Source: an uncultured Eubacteriales bacterium (GTDB lineage: Bacteria > Bacillota > Clostridia > Oscillospirales > Butyricicoccaceae). From it: 64,000 bases of DNA. Positions 1 through 7,620 of the stretch are shown here, in pieces (position 1 is the stretch's first letter; every line of letters starts with the position of its first letter). The notes beneath the pieces are model-generated. The model had not been told where the DNA came from. It did no database searches and saw nothing but the letters and a program-made list of their open reading frames with translations. The stretch spans positions 1 through 64,000 of the forward strand of contig CAKRRK010000008.1 of NCBI GenBank assembly GCA_934395135.1, written 5' to 3'. Both the position numbers and the translations under genes were made by a program.

Positions 1-1
1 A

Positions 2-1513
2 GGCGGCGGCTCCACCGTGGTTATTACAAGCGAGCCTGCTGCTGGCTGGATGGTCAAGGAATGGAAAATTGACGATGTGGCGGTTGCCAACGCAAAGGAT
101 CCTACGGCAGTCTACCAAGGCGATGTGCTCACCATCGACGCCCTCAGTGGAAATGAAGAGGTCGTAGACATCACGGTGGAATTCCAGGAAATCGCTTCCT
201 ACAGTGTCACAGTTGGGAACGACGAATCCTGGGTAGTCACCTGGGATAACGAGAGCGATGTGCGTAAGGACGGTGACAAGGTCCTTCAGGGTGAGAAGCT
301 TATTTTCACCGTAAAGGCGATGGCCGGGTACAAACTGACTGAGGCTGTTACTGATGGAGACAGCTTCGACTGTGTTGTGGATAACGAAGACGGCAGCAAG
401 ACCTGCACAGTTTACGCTCTTGGAGAAAATCTTACCGTAGGGGCACGGACGAAAAAGATACACGAGATTACCACTCTTGACGCAACAAACGGTACAATCT
501 CTGCAACGCCGAGGGTCGCGGCAGCCGGCGATACCGTCACCATTACGGTAACACCGGATAATAAATATCAGGTGAAAAGCCTTTCTGCAACTTATAGAGA
601 TGGTGAGAATAATGAAGAGAGCCTGACAATTTCGGCTGATTACAGATTCACCATGCCCGACGCCGATGTAGAAGTCTCCGCCACCTTTGAATACGCCGGT
701 GGCGGCGGCTCGGGCGGCGGTTCGGTGGATCCCACCTATACCGTCACGATTGGTGCTTCCGAAAATGGCAAAGTGACCGCAAGCCATAGCAGCGCTTCCG
801 AGGGCGACACCGTGACCCTGAGCGTCGTGGCCGACAAGGACTATGAGCTGGCTGTGCTGACCGTGACCAATGAGAACGGCGGCAAAGTAAAGCTGACCGA
901 AACGAACGGCAAGTTCGCCTTTACCATGCCCGCCTCCAAGGTTACGGTGGAAGCTGCCTTTACCGCAATCGCGGGCAAGGCGGAGAATCCGTTCACGGAT
1001 GTTCCCGGTGATGCCTACTTCGCCGACGCGGTGATCTGGGCTGTGGGCAAGGGGATTACTTCCGGTACTACCGCAACCACCTTTAGCCCCAACGCAAGCT
1101 GCACCCGTGGTCAGATGGTCACCTTCCTGTGGCGCGCTGCCGGTTCTCCCGCTTCCGCGAGCAGCAAGATGCCGTTTACCGATGTACCCGTGACCGCTTA
1201 CTATTATGATGCGGTTCTGTGGGCTGTGGAGCAGGGAATCACCTCCGGCACCACCGCAACCACCTTCAGCCCCAATGCAACCGTGACCCGCGCCCAGGCT
1301 GTCACATTCCTGTGGCGTGCTGCCGGTTCTGAAGTGATTCAAACTGCTGCCCCGTTTGTGGACGTGAAGTATGGTATGTACTACTATAACGCCGTGGCGT
1401 GGGCTGTTGAAAATGACATCACCAGCGGTACCAGCCAAACCACCTTCAGCCCGACTCAGAATTGCACCCGCGCCCAGATTGTGACATTCCTTTGGAGATT
1501 TATGGGCAAGTAA
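2..1513 (+). CDS. S-layer homology (SLH) domain surface protein, 3' part only
   Basis: Reading frame enters from the left edge, so the true start and any signal peptide lie outside the window. Three SLH domains fill the C-terminus, at roughly 970-1140, 1170-1320 and 1350-1510; each begins PFTDV or PFVDV and carries an ITSGT..TTFSP..TR.Q.VTFLWR core. SLH triplets anchor proteins non-covalently to pyruvylated secondary cell wall polymer. Before them are beta-rich modules resembling divergent InlB/bacterial repeats (YTVTIGASENGKV, TFTMP/AFTMP, V.AAF endings) and a Gly/Ser linker near 700-725. The protein is therefore probably extracellular and wall-attached; what the repeats bind cannot be read from this fragment. 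The family assignment of the SLH part is firm, that of the repeats moderate. Confidence 0.9.
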   Translation, partial: GGGSTVVITSEPAAGWMVKEWKIDDVAVANAKDPTAVYQGDVLTIDALSGNEEVVDITVEFQEIASYSVTVGNDESWVVTWDNESDVRKDGDKVLQGEKLIFTVKAMAGYKLTEAVTDGDSFDCVVDNEDGSKTCTVYALGENLTVGARTKKIHEITTLDATNGTISATPRVAAAGDTVTITVTPDNKYQVKSLSATYRDGENNEESLTISADYRFTMPDADVEVSATFEYAGGGGSGGGSVDPTYTVTIGASENGKVTASHSSASEGDTVTLSVVADKDYELAVLTVTNENGGKVKLTETNGKFAFTMPASKVTVEAAFTAIAGKAENPFTDVPGDAYFADAVIWAVGKGITSGTTATTFSPNASCTRGQMVTFLWRAAGSPASASSKMPFTDVPVTAYYYDAVLWAVEQGITSGTTATTFSPNATVTRAQAVTFLWRAAGSEVIQTAAPFVDVKYGMYYYNAVAWAVENDITSGTSQTTFSPTQNCTRAQIVTFLWRFMGK

Positions 1514-1541
1514 ACGGGGGTAGCATTCTTCCAGATCTACG

Positions 1542-1571
1542 AGGGGGGGCGGGCCGCCCCTGTCCCCCCCT
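1542..1571 (+). terminator. GC-rich hairpin after the SLH gene
   Basis: An 8-bp arm of A plus seven G (1542-1549) pairs with seven C plus T (1564-1571), followed by a T-rich stretch to about 1595. It sits 29 bp after the SLH stop codon, so it is a likely intrinsic terminator. Confidence 0.6.
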
Positions 1572-1774
1572 GACTATTTATTGTTTATTTTTTGATATTG
1601 ACTGAGATTCGAACTGGATAAGCACTGGATAAAAACATGAATATTTGATCTTATGCACCACAGCAGATGGCTCCTATTTTAAACGAAGTCGTTCTGTGCA
1701 GTAAAAAAGACAGGCGGCATCCCCCATTGCCGCTGAATCTGTCAAGCAAAAGTAGACAATAAAAAGAGATACTA

Positions 1775-1870
1775 TCAGAAGCCCAGTTCGGTTTTATACT
1801 GAACTGGGCTTTTGTAGCCTAAGGCGGCGGCTGGACGATGGTTATTGAAGAAATCGACATATCCTTCTGT
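1775..1870 (-). pseudogene. IS3-family transposase, C-terminal remnant
   Basis: Translating the minus strand from 1870 down to a TGA at 1775-1777 gives a stretch containing GYVDFFNNHRPAAALGYKSP and ending VQYKTELGF. The YVDFFN.HRP...LGYKSP block is the signature end of the integrase core of IS3-family (OrfB) transposases. Everything upstream of this tail is missing: at about 1870 the sequence switches abruptly to an IS5-type gene on the other strand. A perfect 10-bp inverted repeat (1780-1789 with 1801-1810) lies inside the coding tail and could act as a hairpin. Only the last 31 codons remain, so it cannot be functional. Confidence 0.75.
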
Positions 1871-2529
1871 TGGAAAACAAGATTGGCAAAAAGCTATTCA
1901 ATGCGCTGAAAGCCGCTTTCGACGAGGCCGGGCTCATTTACCGCGGCGGCACTATTGTCGATGTCAGTCTCATTGCAGCACCCAGCTCCACAAAGAACGA
2001 GAAGAAGGAACGCAATCCCGAAATGCACCAGATCAAAAAAGGCAACCAGTGGTATTTCGGTATGAAAACCCATATTGGTGTAGATGCCGGAACCGGCTTC
2101 GTTCACAGCGTTGAGGCCACTGCGGCCAATGTCCAAGATGTGGATGTTGCCCATAAACTCATCCGTGAGGACGATGATGTCGTCTACGGAGATTCCGGCT
2201 ATTTGGGATTGCCCAGACGGCCAGAGATCCAGCAGGACAAGCACAAGTCTACCATTGATTACCGTATCAACCGCCGCCCCTCCCAGTTGAAAATGGCAGA
2301 TAGTTATGCCGGCATTAACTGGGATAAAGAGATTGAGCACCAGAAATCCTCTGTATGTAGTAAGGTCGAGCACACTTTTCTCATTGTGAAGCGAGACTTT
2401 GGTTACCGGAAGGTAGCTTACAGAGGATTGGCGAAGAACCTGAATCGGTTTCATATCCTGTTTGCCAGCGCCAATATCTTGATGTACATGAGGGGCGGCC
2501 ACAAAGAGCCGTTGTCACTCAAGGGATAA
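1871..2529 (+). pseudogene. IS5-family transposase, 5'-truncated
   Basis: About 219 codons of an IS5-type DDE transposase. Visible catalytic elements are the first Asp in TIVDVSLIAAPSSTKN, the second Asp in YGDSGYLG, and the Glu in KVEHTFLIVKRDFGYRK; the block KKGNQWYFGMKTHIGVDA is also characteristic. The N-terminal helix-turn-helix part (around 80-110 residues in intact relatives) is absent, and there is no proper start codon or ribosome site: the frame simply emerges from the IS3 tail at 1870. The 3' end and stop look intact. Interpreted as a dead copy truncated at the IS3 junction. Confidence 0.85.
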
Positions 2530-2748
2530 TTACGCCCATTTGGGCCCAAAAGCCCGGAATCCCCCACATAAACGGCTCGGTATGGACCGGTTTTCTGCAT
2601 TTTAGGTGCCAGCTTTACACAGAACGGTCCTCAACTTGGATTTTTGAGCTGTAAAGCTCGGTTAATCATTGCTTCCTTAGAAAAAAGCTTGTTTTCCGCA
2701 TTGGCGCAAAAGTATAGGGTAAAAAAAAGCGAGTGTTTTCAAGCCCCA

Positions 2749-2782
2749 CAAGGCCCTTTTGCTTAAATGCAAAAGGGTCTTG
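2749..2782 (+). terminator. Stem-loop, 14-bp arms
   Basis: Arms 2749-2762 and 2769-2782 pair over 14 positions with one G-T wobble around a 6-nt loop. The downstream side is only weakly T-rich, so terminator function is uncertain. Confidence 0.45.
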
Positions 2783-2861
2783 AAATTTGGATATTTTGCG
2801 GGACGGGCCCCAAACTGGCCCGACTCAAACCCGCGTAGAACCAGATAAATCAGTCCAATGA

Positions 2862-2894
2862 GAGGCCGAGATTTCGAAAAGAAATCTCGGCCTC
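2862..2894 (+). terminator. Strong intrinsic terminator
   Basis: Perfect 14-bp arms (2862-2875 and 2881-2894) around a 5-nt loop, followed by TTCTTTTTT. Nothing intact is upstream, so it is probably a leftover of the mobile element. Confidence 0.75.
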
Positions 2895-2973
2895 TTCTTT
2901 TTTCAGGGGGCGATCAGCCTCCGTGTGCCTGCACAGAGGCACGGTCATTTAAAAACTGAATGCAGTGATTAAG

Positions 2974-3003
2974 GGCCAGGCTTTCGCTTCAGAAATCCTG
3001 GCC
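2974..3003 (+). terminator. Intrinsic terminator before the ICE-type gene
   Basis: GGCCAGG (2974-2980) pairs with CCTGGCC (2997-3003), flanked by an upstream A-rich side and followed by TTTTTTCTTT. The next gene starts 35 bp further on. Confidence 0.6.
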
Positions 3004-3038
3004 TTTTTTCTTTCAAGCAAAGAAAGGTTGAGCAGGAT

Positions 3039-3695
3039 ATGAACGAAAGATTTTTCAACGAACTTTCCTACAGATTGACACAAGAAGGCATTGATGCAGG
3101 TCCGCTCCAAAATGATACGCTCCCCCTCAGACTTGACGGGCAGGAAGTCGGTGCCCTAACCGACGGAGGGGTAGCCCGAATCTACAAGGAGCATCTGGAC
3201 ACCCCCGGCGTATCAGATCTGTGCTTTCGGGCCGGCGACATTGCTATGGAGGTCTGGACCTACATGAATCAGATGGAACAGGCGCCTCCCCTGAAAGCAA
3301 TGAGCCTGAATGATCCGTATAAGCTGCTGGCGGAATTCAACGGCTATGTGCTTGGCAGAATGGAGAGCAGGTATGGCGTTCAATTTACAACCTGGGCGCG
3401 CACCTACGGAAATACTGGCCTCACATACGGCAATTATTGGGGAAATGACTACGCCGCAGCAAAGCAGGACTTCGCGCTCCGCGCCGGTTTGGTCAACAAA
3501 TACCGTATTCTGTCCGACGAACAACTTACCGAGGTATACCGCTGTGTGAAAAGCTCCTTGGAGGAAGACATGACGCTGACCGCTGCTCAGGAGGATCGTC
3601 TGAAAGGGATCCAGGAGCAGGTCGGCTTGGCGATTCCGGATGTGGAGGAACGGTTGTGCGAGTCACAGCAGTATGGTGATATGACTATGCGCTGA
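3039..3695 (+). CDS. ICE-associated conserved hypothetical protein (DUF3849-like)
   Basis: A 218-residue soluble protein with no signal peptide or membrane segment. The start ATG is preceded by AGCAGGAT. Features are an N-terminal MNERFFNELSYRLTQEG, a central W.R.YGNTGLTYGNYWG..YAAAKQDFALRAGLV, and a helical EQLTEVYRCV segment. From family knowledge this resembles proteins carried in the accessory region of clostridial integrative conjugative elements next to ArdA-like antirestriction genes, annotated as DUF3849-like or hypothetical; no biochemical function is known to me. The neighbours (a small Cys-rich protein and an ardA-like gene) fit that context. The gene looks intact although neighbours downstream are broken. 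Confidence 0.7.
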   Translation: MNERFFNELSYRLTQEGIDAGPLQNDTLPLRLDGQEVGALTDGGVARIYKEHLDTPGVSDLCFRAGDIAMEVWTYMNQMEQAPPLKAMSLNDPYKLLAEFNGYVLGRMESRYGVQFTTWARTYGNTGLTYGNYWGNDYAAAKQDFALRAGLVNKYRILSDEQLTEVYRCVKSSLEEDMTLTAAQEDRLKGIQEQVGLAIPDVEERLCESQQYGDMTMR

Positions 3696-3754
3696 CGATA
3701 TCGACCAGGCCAGAGCGAATGCTCCGGCTTTTATATTTTGCAGAGGAGAACACC

Positions 3755-3958
3755 ATGAGCAACTACTCTATCAGAAAATCTCGGCGCGATGCCCAGGAGC
3801 AGCCCGCAGAGCCTTCCACACAACCGGTATGCACCCGCTATGAGCGATGCAGGGACTGCCCGTACCCCAGACACGGCTTTCTCTGCTGGAGCAAGGATGG
3901 CGAGTGCCTGCGGGATGCTGTAAAAAAGATTGAGGAAAAGGAGAAGAAATCCGAATGA
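3755..3958 (+). CDS. Small cysteine-rich ICE protein
   Basis: A 67-residue protein starting at an ATG with a good GAGGAG ribosome site 7-8 bases upstream; an in-frame start at 3719 lacks one. It has a basic N-terminus (SIRKSRRDAQ), then four cysteines in C.RYERCRDCPYPRHGFLCW and one more in DGEC, followed by a charged lysine/glutamate tail. The spacing suggests a small metal-binding knuckle, but no family is recognised. Its stop overlaps the next start (ATGA at 3955-3958), so it is translationally coupled to the ardA-like gene. Confidence 0.6.
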   Translation: MSNYSIRKSRRDAQEQPAEPSTQPVCTRYERCRDCPYPRHGFLCWSKDGECLRDAVKKIEEKEKKSE

Positions 3959-4795
3959 ACTATGTATTTAAGGCGGTTCTCAGGAACGGCCAGCACCCCG
4001 AAAACGGTGTAGTAACCATCCCCTTCCCCATTCCCAGGGAGGAATATGATTATGTAGTTGAACTGCTGCGGGGGATGGATATCGGCGACCCAGTCAAGCG
4101 GGACTGCCATTTGGGCGGGATTGACAGTTACTACTCCGTCCTGAATCGCATGGTGGATTTGCCGCAGAACCTGGATGAGCTGGACTATCTGGCCAAACGG
4201 CTGGACAGCTTCAGCGTGGGCGAGGATGCTCAGTTTCAGGCTATGGCCCATAAGCTGGAACTTTTTGACGCAAAGGACCTCATCAATCTGACCTTCTGCT
4301 GTCAGCAGGCCACGGTGATCACAGACTTCTCCAATCTGGAGAAGGTCGGAAAAGACCACTATATGAATCTCCACGGCGGCTGTGCCAAGACGGAAGAACT
4401 GGAAAACCTGGACGGTGTGGAGACGGCCCACCTGCTGATTGCCGATGGTGATGGGACGATTACCCCCTACGGCGTGGCCTATCAGTGACTATGTTCGCAT
4501 CAAAGGAGTGACTTCCGACCGTGAGTTGGGCAAGTATCTGCTGGAACATGGCTTTCTGGAGGACTGCCCGGAGAATGTCAAGCCTTACCTCGATACATTG
4601 GCTATCGGCGTTGAATATTACTCCAAATGCGGCGGCGCCTATACAGCAGATGGCTATGTACTGAGAAAGGAAAACATGATGTTTCTGGAGGCCGGTGAAA
4701 TAGTTGCTCAAGCAAAGGATCAGGAGGCAACCAGCAAACTGCATCTTCAAACAAATTCGGGTACTAATGGCTTTCAAATGGGGGTAATGCGGTGA
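3955..4795 (+). pseudogene. ArdA-like antirestriction protein, internally deleted and frameshifted
   Basis: The first part (3955-4488, 177 codons) begins MNYVFKAVLRNGQHPENG and contains ELDYLAKRLDSF and INLTFCCQQATVITDFSNLEK, matching the N-terminal half of long ArdA-like proteins from clostridial integrative elements. It stops after PYGVAYQ. A second part in another frame (about 4490-4795) carries RELGKYLLEHGFLEDCPENV and a GYVLRKE motif that in intact relatives lie well downstream. The simplest reading is an internal deletion near 4488 that joined the halves out of frame. ArdA proteins mimic DNA and block type I restriction during conjugative entry; neither fragment is likely to do so. Confidence 0.65.
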
Positions 4796-4833
4796 AATCC
4801 ATCAACAAGAGAAATAAAAACAGGAGGATCGTC

Positions 4834-4917
4834 ATGGAAGAAAAAAGAGGCTTAATTACACAGAAAACAGAGGAAGCCCCTTCGCAGCGGGGGCCTCGGA
4901 CGGGAGGCGTGAGATGA
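4834..4917 (+). CDS. Possible 27-residue peptide
   Basis: A short frame with a very good ribosome site (CAGGAGG, 6 bases before ATG) encoding a charged 27-residue peptide (MEEKRGLITQKTEEAPSQRG...). Its stop overlaps the start of the next fragment in an ATGA arrangement at 4914-4917. No family recognised. It may be a leader or a remnant of a longer element gene. Confidence 0.35.
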   Translation: MEEKRGLITQKTEEAPSQRGPRTGGVR

Positions 4918-5545
4918 TTAAGCTGCTGGTAATGCGCGGAAAGAAATTCAACGCAGTTTCCTTTTACTTTCCGGCCACTCCGGGTGAGCTGGGCGAATAC
5001 ACCGCCAAGCTGGATAAGATCAGCGATGACATTCGAAGCACCAAGGTGATTGGAGGCACATCCACGGTATGCCGCTTACTGTGCGTATAACGCAAAATTA
5101 TTTCTGATCGACCCGGACAGGCCGGAGGATCTGATCTCCGCACTGGAGTCCTACACGCTGAATATCCGGACCGTTGAGGACATCCATGCGGAACTGCCAC
5201 AGCGGCTGAACATCGGGCAATATTGGTCCAGGACTTCACTTCCCGACTACTTCCCGAAAATCTGCAGCAAAAACAACATGCTGCCGCCGGACTCCATCCA
5301 GGCGCTGGCGGAAGATTGGGATGTTGTGCATGCCTATGTCTATGAGAACGGCGGGCGGACGGAGTTTCTGTTTCGGAACACCCCGGAAAATATCGCCTCG
5401 TTTATCGGGAGCCGCCCTGCTGTAGACCAGATGATTTTAACCGACCGCATGGACGAGTTGATCATGGATACCATTGGAAACTTCATCGACCACTGCCCGG
5501 ACAAAGTGCTGTTGGAGGAAGTCAAAAATAGCCTATTTACCGCAT
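4914..5545 (+). pseudogene. Broken ICE cargo gene, unknown function
   Basis: A frame starting at 4914 (MIKLLVMRGKKFNAVSFYF..., about 59 codons) stops at 5088-5090. A second frame, open from about 5050, continues with LIDPDRPEDLISALESYTL and runs through NIGQYWSRTSLPDYFPKI, FLFRNTPENIASFIGSRPAVDQM and DKVLLEEVKNSLF to about 5545. Then similarity to coding sequence ends and the frame runs into a palindrome and terminator. The two frames look like one element-borne gene damaged by a deletion or frameshift near 5050-5090 and cut at its 3' end. I do not recognise its function. Confidence 0.5.
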
Positions 5546-5552
5546 TGAGGCA

Positions 5553-5594
5553 AACAAGCGCCAGACGAACATGCATGTTCGTCTGGCGCTTGTT
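5553..5594. repeat. Perfect 42-nt palindrome
   Basis: The 21 bases 5553-5573 are the exact reverse complement of 5574-5594, centred on ATGCAT with no spacer. It lies immediately after the last recognisable piece of the decayed mobile element and 370 bp before the first chromosomal gene. There is no T-run after it, so it is not a typical terminator. Confidence 0.85.
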
Positions 5595-5647
5595 CCTATC
5601 CGTACGTTTCTGCTCCGCCGCATGGCGGTGCAGTTTGTCCCCGCGAA

Positions 5648-5673
5648 AAAACCCAGTCCGAAGACTGGGTTTT
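5648..5673 (+). terminator. Intrinsic terminator
   Basis: AAAACCCAGTC (5648-5658) pairs with GACTGGGTTTT (5663-5673) around CGAA, followed by GTTTTG. It closes transcription out of the element remnant. Confidence 0.7.
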
Positions 5674-5964
5674 GTTTTGCCTATTCCTTATTTTTCCTAT
5701 GGGAATCGCAAACGCTGTATGCTGTACAGCCAGAACCAAAAGCGGAGAATCCTCTGTTGTACCCGTCTCGTTTGCAGGTTTCCTTATGCCGTCATAGATA
5801 AAAAACAGCAGACCTTATGTATGCAGGGCCGCAAAATCGACTGCAAAAAAGCCGACGGAAAATCCTTTCTGAAACGACTCCATTCCGCAAAGGTGAAGCT
5901 TCTGGCATTTCTGCACCCGCCTCTGCTTTTTGTCAACCCGTCCCGCCGGCGAATCCGTACCCTT
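5674..5964. other. Non-coding stretch
   Basis: No gene, repeat or regulatory element I can support between the terminator and the stop of the minus-strand AEC transporter. No clear terminator for the transporter is visible here. Confidence 0.5.
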
Positions 5965-6897
5965 TTATCCGGAAAACATCCGCAGGCACACAAACACCAC
6001 CAAAGGCAGGGTGACCATCGACAGCAGATTGCTCAGTATCACCGCCTTGCTTCCCGTCAGCCCATCGTTGTGATAGGCCTGGGCAAAGGTACCGCTCAGC
6101 AGCGCCGTGGGCGTGGCGAAAATAATCACCGGGATGACGGCAAGCTCCCCCCGCAGGCCGCACAGATAAAAAATCGGGATCATAAGCCCGGGAAACAGCA
6201 CCAGCCGGGCGAGGGAGGTAAACCAGATGGCCGGCGGCTTTATAATCTCCGACAGGCGGGACTTTCCCAGCCGCGCACCCACCACAAGCAGGCACAGCGG
6301 GATGGTCATATCTCCCAGCCACTGCGCTGTACGATGCACGACATAAGGCAAGGTGCATGGCAGCAAAAATACGACAAATCCCGCGACGGTAGCAAGAAAC
6401 CCGGGATTTAAGAACACCTTTTTCAAAGGGATCCGCTGTTTCCCCTTGCCCCGCAGAAACAAATTGCAGGCATAGGAAAACAGGATAAAATTGTGCGCAA
6501 TATTAAATACCGAAGCATAAAACAGGCCGGTATCCCCATAGACCGCCTGTACAATGGGAAAGCCGATAAACGCCGTATTGCCCACCAGCACCAGAAACTG
6601 ATACAGATTCAATCGGTCCACGTCGCCTTTGGAGCGTTTCCTCCAGAGTTCCAGCCATACGATGACGGCGGCAAAGCAGAGACCGGACAGCAGCATTAAA
6701 AACAGGCTGTTGTGCAGCAGCGTCAGCGTAAATTCCTTGTCCATCGATGCCAGGATCAAAGCGGGAAACGTCAGATTCATCGCCAGATGGTTGATGCCGT
6801 CCATCACCCCGTCCTGAAAAAATCCGGTTTTTCCCAAAACAACGCCGATGAGCAAAATAACAAGAATAACTATAAATTCCGGTATGACCGCTTCCAT
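5965..6897 (-). CDS. AEC family (auxin efflux carrier-type) transporter
   Basis: A 310-residue integral membrane protein with about ten hydrophobic segments, in the length range of the AEC family (malate permease MleP, auxin carrier relatives). The start is MEAVIPEFIVILVILLIG with GGGAGGGAG just upstream. Motifs of the repeated five-helix bundle are seen: NLTFPALILASM in the first half, and LCLLVVGARLG followed by a TPTALLSGTFAQAYHND segment in the second. Members export small organic acids or other anions across the cytoplasmic membrane; the substrate cannot be predicted. The gene is monocistronic and divergent from the downstream ABM gene. Confidence 0.88.
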   Translation of the reverse strand: MEAVIPEFIVILVILLIGVVLGKTGFFQDGVMDGINHLAMNLTFPALILASMDKEFTLTLLHNSLFLMLLSGLCFAAVIVWLELWRKRSKGDVDRLNLYQFLVLVGNTAFIGFPIVQAVYGDTGLFYASVFNIAHNFILFSYACNLFLRGKGKQRIPLKKVFLNPGFLATVAGFVVFLLPCTLPYVVHRTAQWLGDMTIPLCLLVVGARLGKSRLSEIIKPPAIWFTSLARLVLFPGLMIPIFYLCGLRGELAVIPVIIFATPTALLSGTFAQAYHNDGLTGSKAVILSNLLSMVTLPLVVFVCLRMFSG

Positions 6898-7062
6898 AGG
6901 CTCCCTCCCGATTCCATCACATTCCTTTTTAGTTTACTCCTTTTCCCCCGGCGTTGCAAGGGATACTTCCTCTGCGCCTGCGTTTTTTCCCAGGCTGCCC
7001 GGCCGCCTCGCCGGCGGGGACATCCGCAGCGCTTTTCTTTGGAATCTCCTCCCGCCGTCATT

Positions 7063-7090
7063 TTGAAAATTCTTTCTTTTGTGGTACAAT
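7063..7090 (+). promoter_or_regulatory. Sigma-A-type promoter for the ABM gene
   Basis: TTGAAA (7063-7068) and TACAAT (7085-7090) with a 16-bp spacer, 75 bp before the ATG at 7166. Confidence 0.6.
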
Positions 7091-7165
7091 AAAAAAATAC
7101 CGTACCCGCAAAACAGGCGGCAGCGCCGGGTTTTGCAGACGCTACAAAAAAAAGGAGGCCTTTTT

Positions 7166-7453
7166 ATGCTTTCACTCTGCGCGCAAAAATTTATCAAGCC
7201 GGATTACGCCGAGGAGTTCATCCAGTATGCCCTGGAGCTTGTGGAAGAAACCCGGAAGGAAGACGGAAATCTGTTTTATTACTTTATGCGCTCCAACGAC
7301 GATCCGGAGATGTTCGCCTTTATGGAGCAGTGGGTGGATGAAACTGCGCTAAAAGCCCATCAGGCGTCCCCGCATTTTCAAACATATCTGAAGCGGATCC
7401 ATGGCTTTGAATCCAGGCCGACCCTGTCCACCAAATACACCATGCTTGCCTGA
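7166..7453 (+). CDS. Antibiotic biosynthesis monooxygenase (ABM) domain protein
   Basis: A 95-residue ferredoxin-like alpha/beta-barrel protein. The ATG at 7166 follows AAAGGAGG at ideal spacing; in-frame upstream codons lack one. The sequence runs LCAQKFIKPDYAEEFIQYALELVEETRKEDG, then YYFMRSNDDPEMFAFMEQWVDETALKAHQASPHFQ, the hallmark W.....L..H..S.HF pattern of ABM/YgiN-like proteins. Relatives include quinol monooxygenases and small dimeric oxidative-stress proteins that need no cofactor; the substrate here is unknown. It is flanked by its own promoter and a strong terminator, so it is a single-gene unit. Confidence 0.88.
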   Translation: MLSLCAQKFIKPDYAEEFIQYALELVEETRKEDGNLFYYFMRSNDDPEMFAFMEQWVDETALKAHQASPHFQTYLKRIHGFESRPTLSTKYTMLA

Positions 7454-7457
7454 CAAC

Positions 7458-7490
7458 AAAACGCCGCGGAAGCGCATTCCGCGGCGTTTT
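7458..7490 (+). terminator. Intrinsic terminator after the ABM gene
   Basis: Perfect 13-bp arms 7458-7470 and 7478-7490 (AAAACGCCGCGGA and its complement) with a 7-nt loop, followed by GTTTTGG. Confidence 0.85.
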
Positions 7491-7556
7491 GTTTTGGAGG
7501 CCGCCCGCCGCAATTCCTCTTGTTTTGGCGCGGGGAGCACGATTTCTATCTGCCGC

Positions 7557-7583
7557 GGAAAATATTTCCGGGGTTTTTTCGTC
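7557..7583 (+). promoter_or_regulatory. Possible ECF-type promoter of the sigma gene
   Basis: GGAAAA (7557-7562) and CGTC (7580-7583, followed by TTATAAAAT) are 17 bp apart, resembling the GGAAC/CGTC layout used by ECF sigma factors. It is 38 bp before the sigma gene, so autoregulation is plausible. A TATAAA-like element overlaps it, so a housekeeping promoter is the alternative. Confidence 0.4.
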
Positions 7584-7620
7584 TTATAAAATAGAACGCA
7601 CCAAGAAAGGAGGTTCCCGT

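Larger units (their letters stand above)
2530..3038. other. Non-coding stretch with three hairpins
   Basis: No convincing gene. It contains three separate stem-loops (listed individually at 2749-2782, 2862-2894 and 2974-3003) and otherwise unremarkable sequence. It lies between the IS5 remnant and the first integrative-element gene and probably consists of leftover element ends. I checked it for tRNA-like folds and an attachment site and could not support either. Confidence 0.6.

Noticed and set aside
1822..1850. Similarity of AGGCGGCGGCT...GGTTATT to the first 28 bases of the window
   Set aside because: About three quarters identical over 28 bases, but one copy encodes a Gly-rich linker and the other an IS3 transposase tail; most likely chance.
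2810..2860. Possible tRNA 3' end or attachment site
   Set aside because: No cloverleaf can be formed and no matching repeat was found on the other side of the element remnant.
5546..6411. Continuation of the broken ICE frame to 6411 as one 453-codon protein
   Set aside because: After 5545 it runs through a palindrome, a terminator and the antisense of the AEC transporter; not a real protein.
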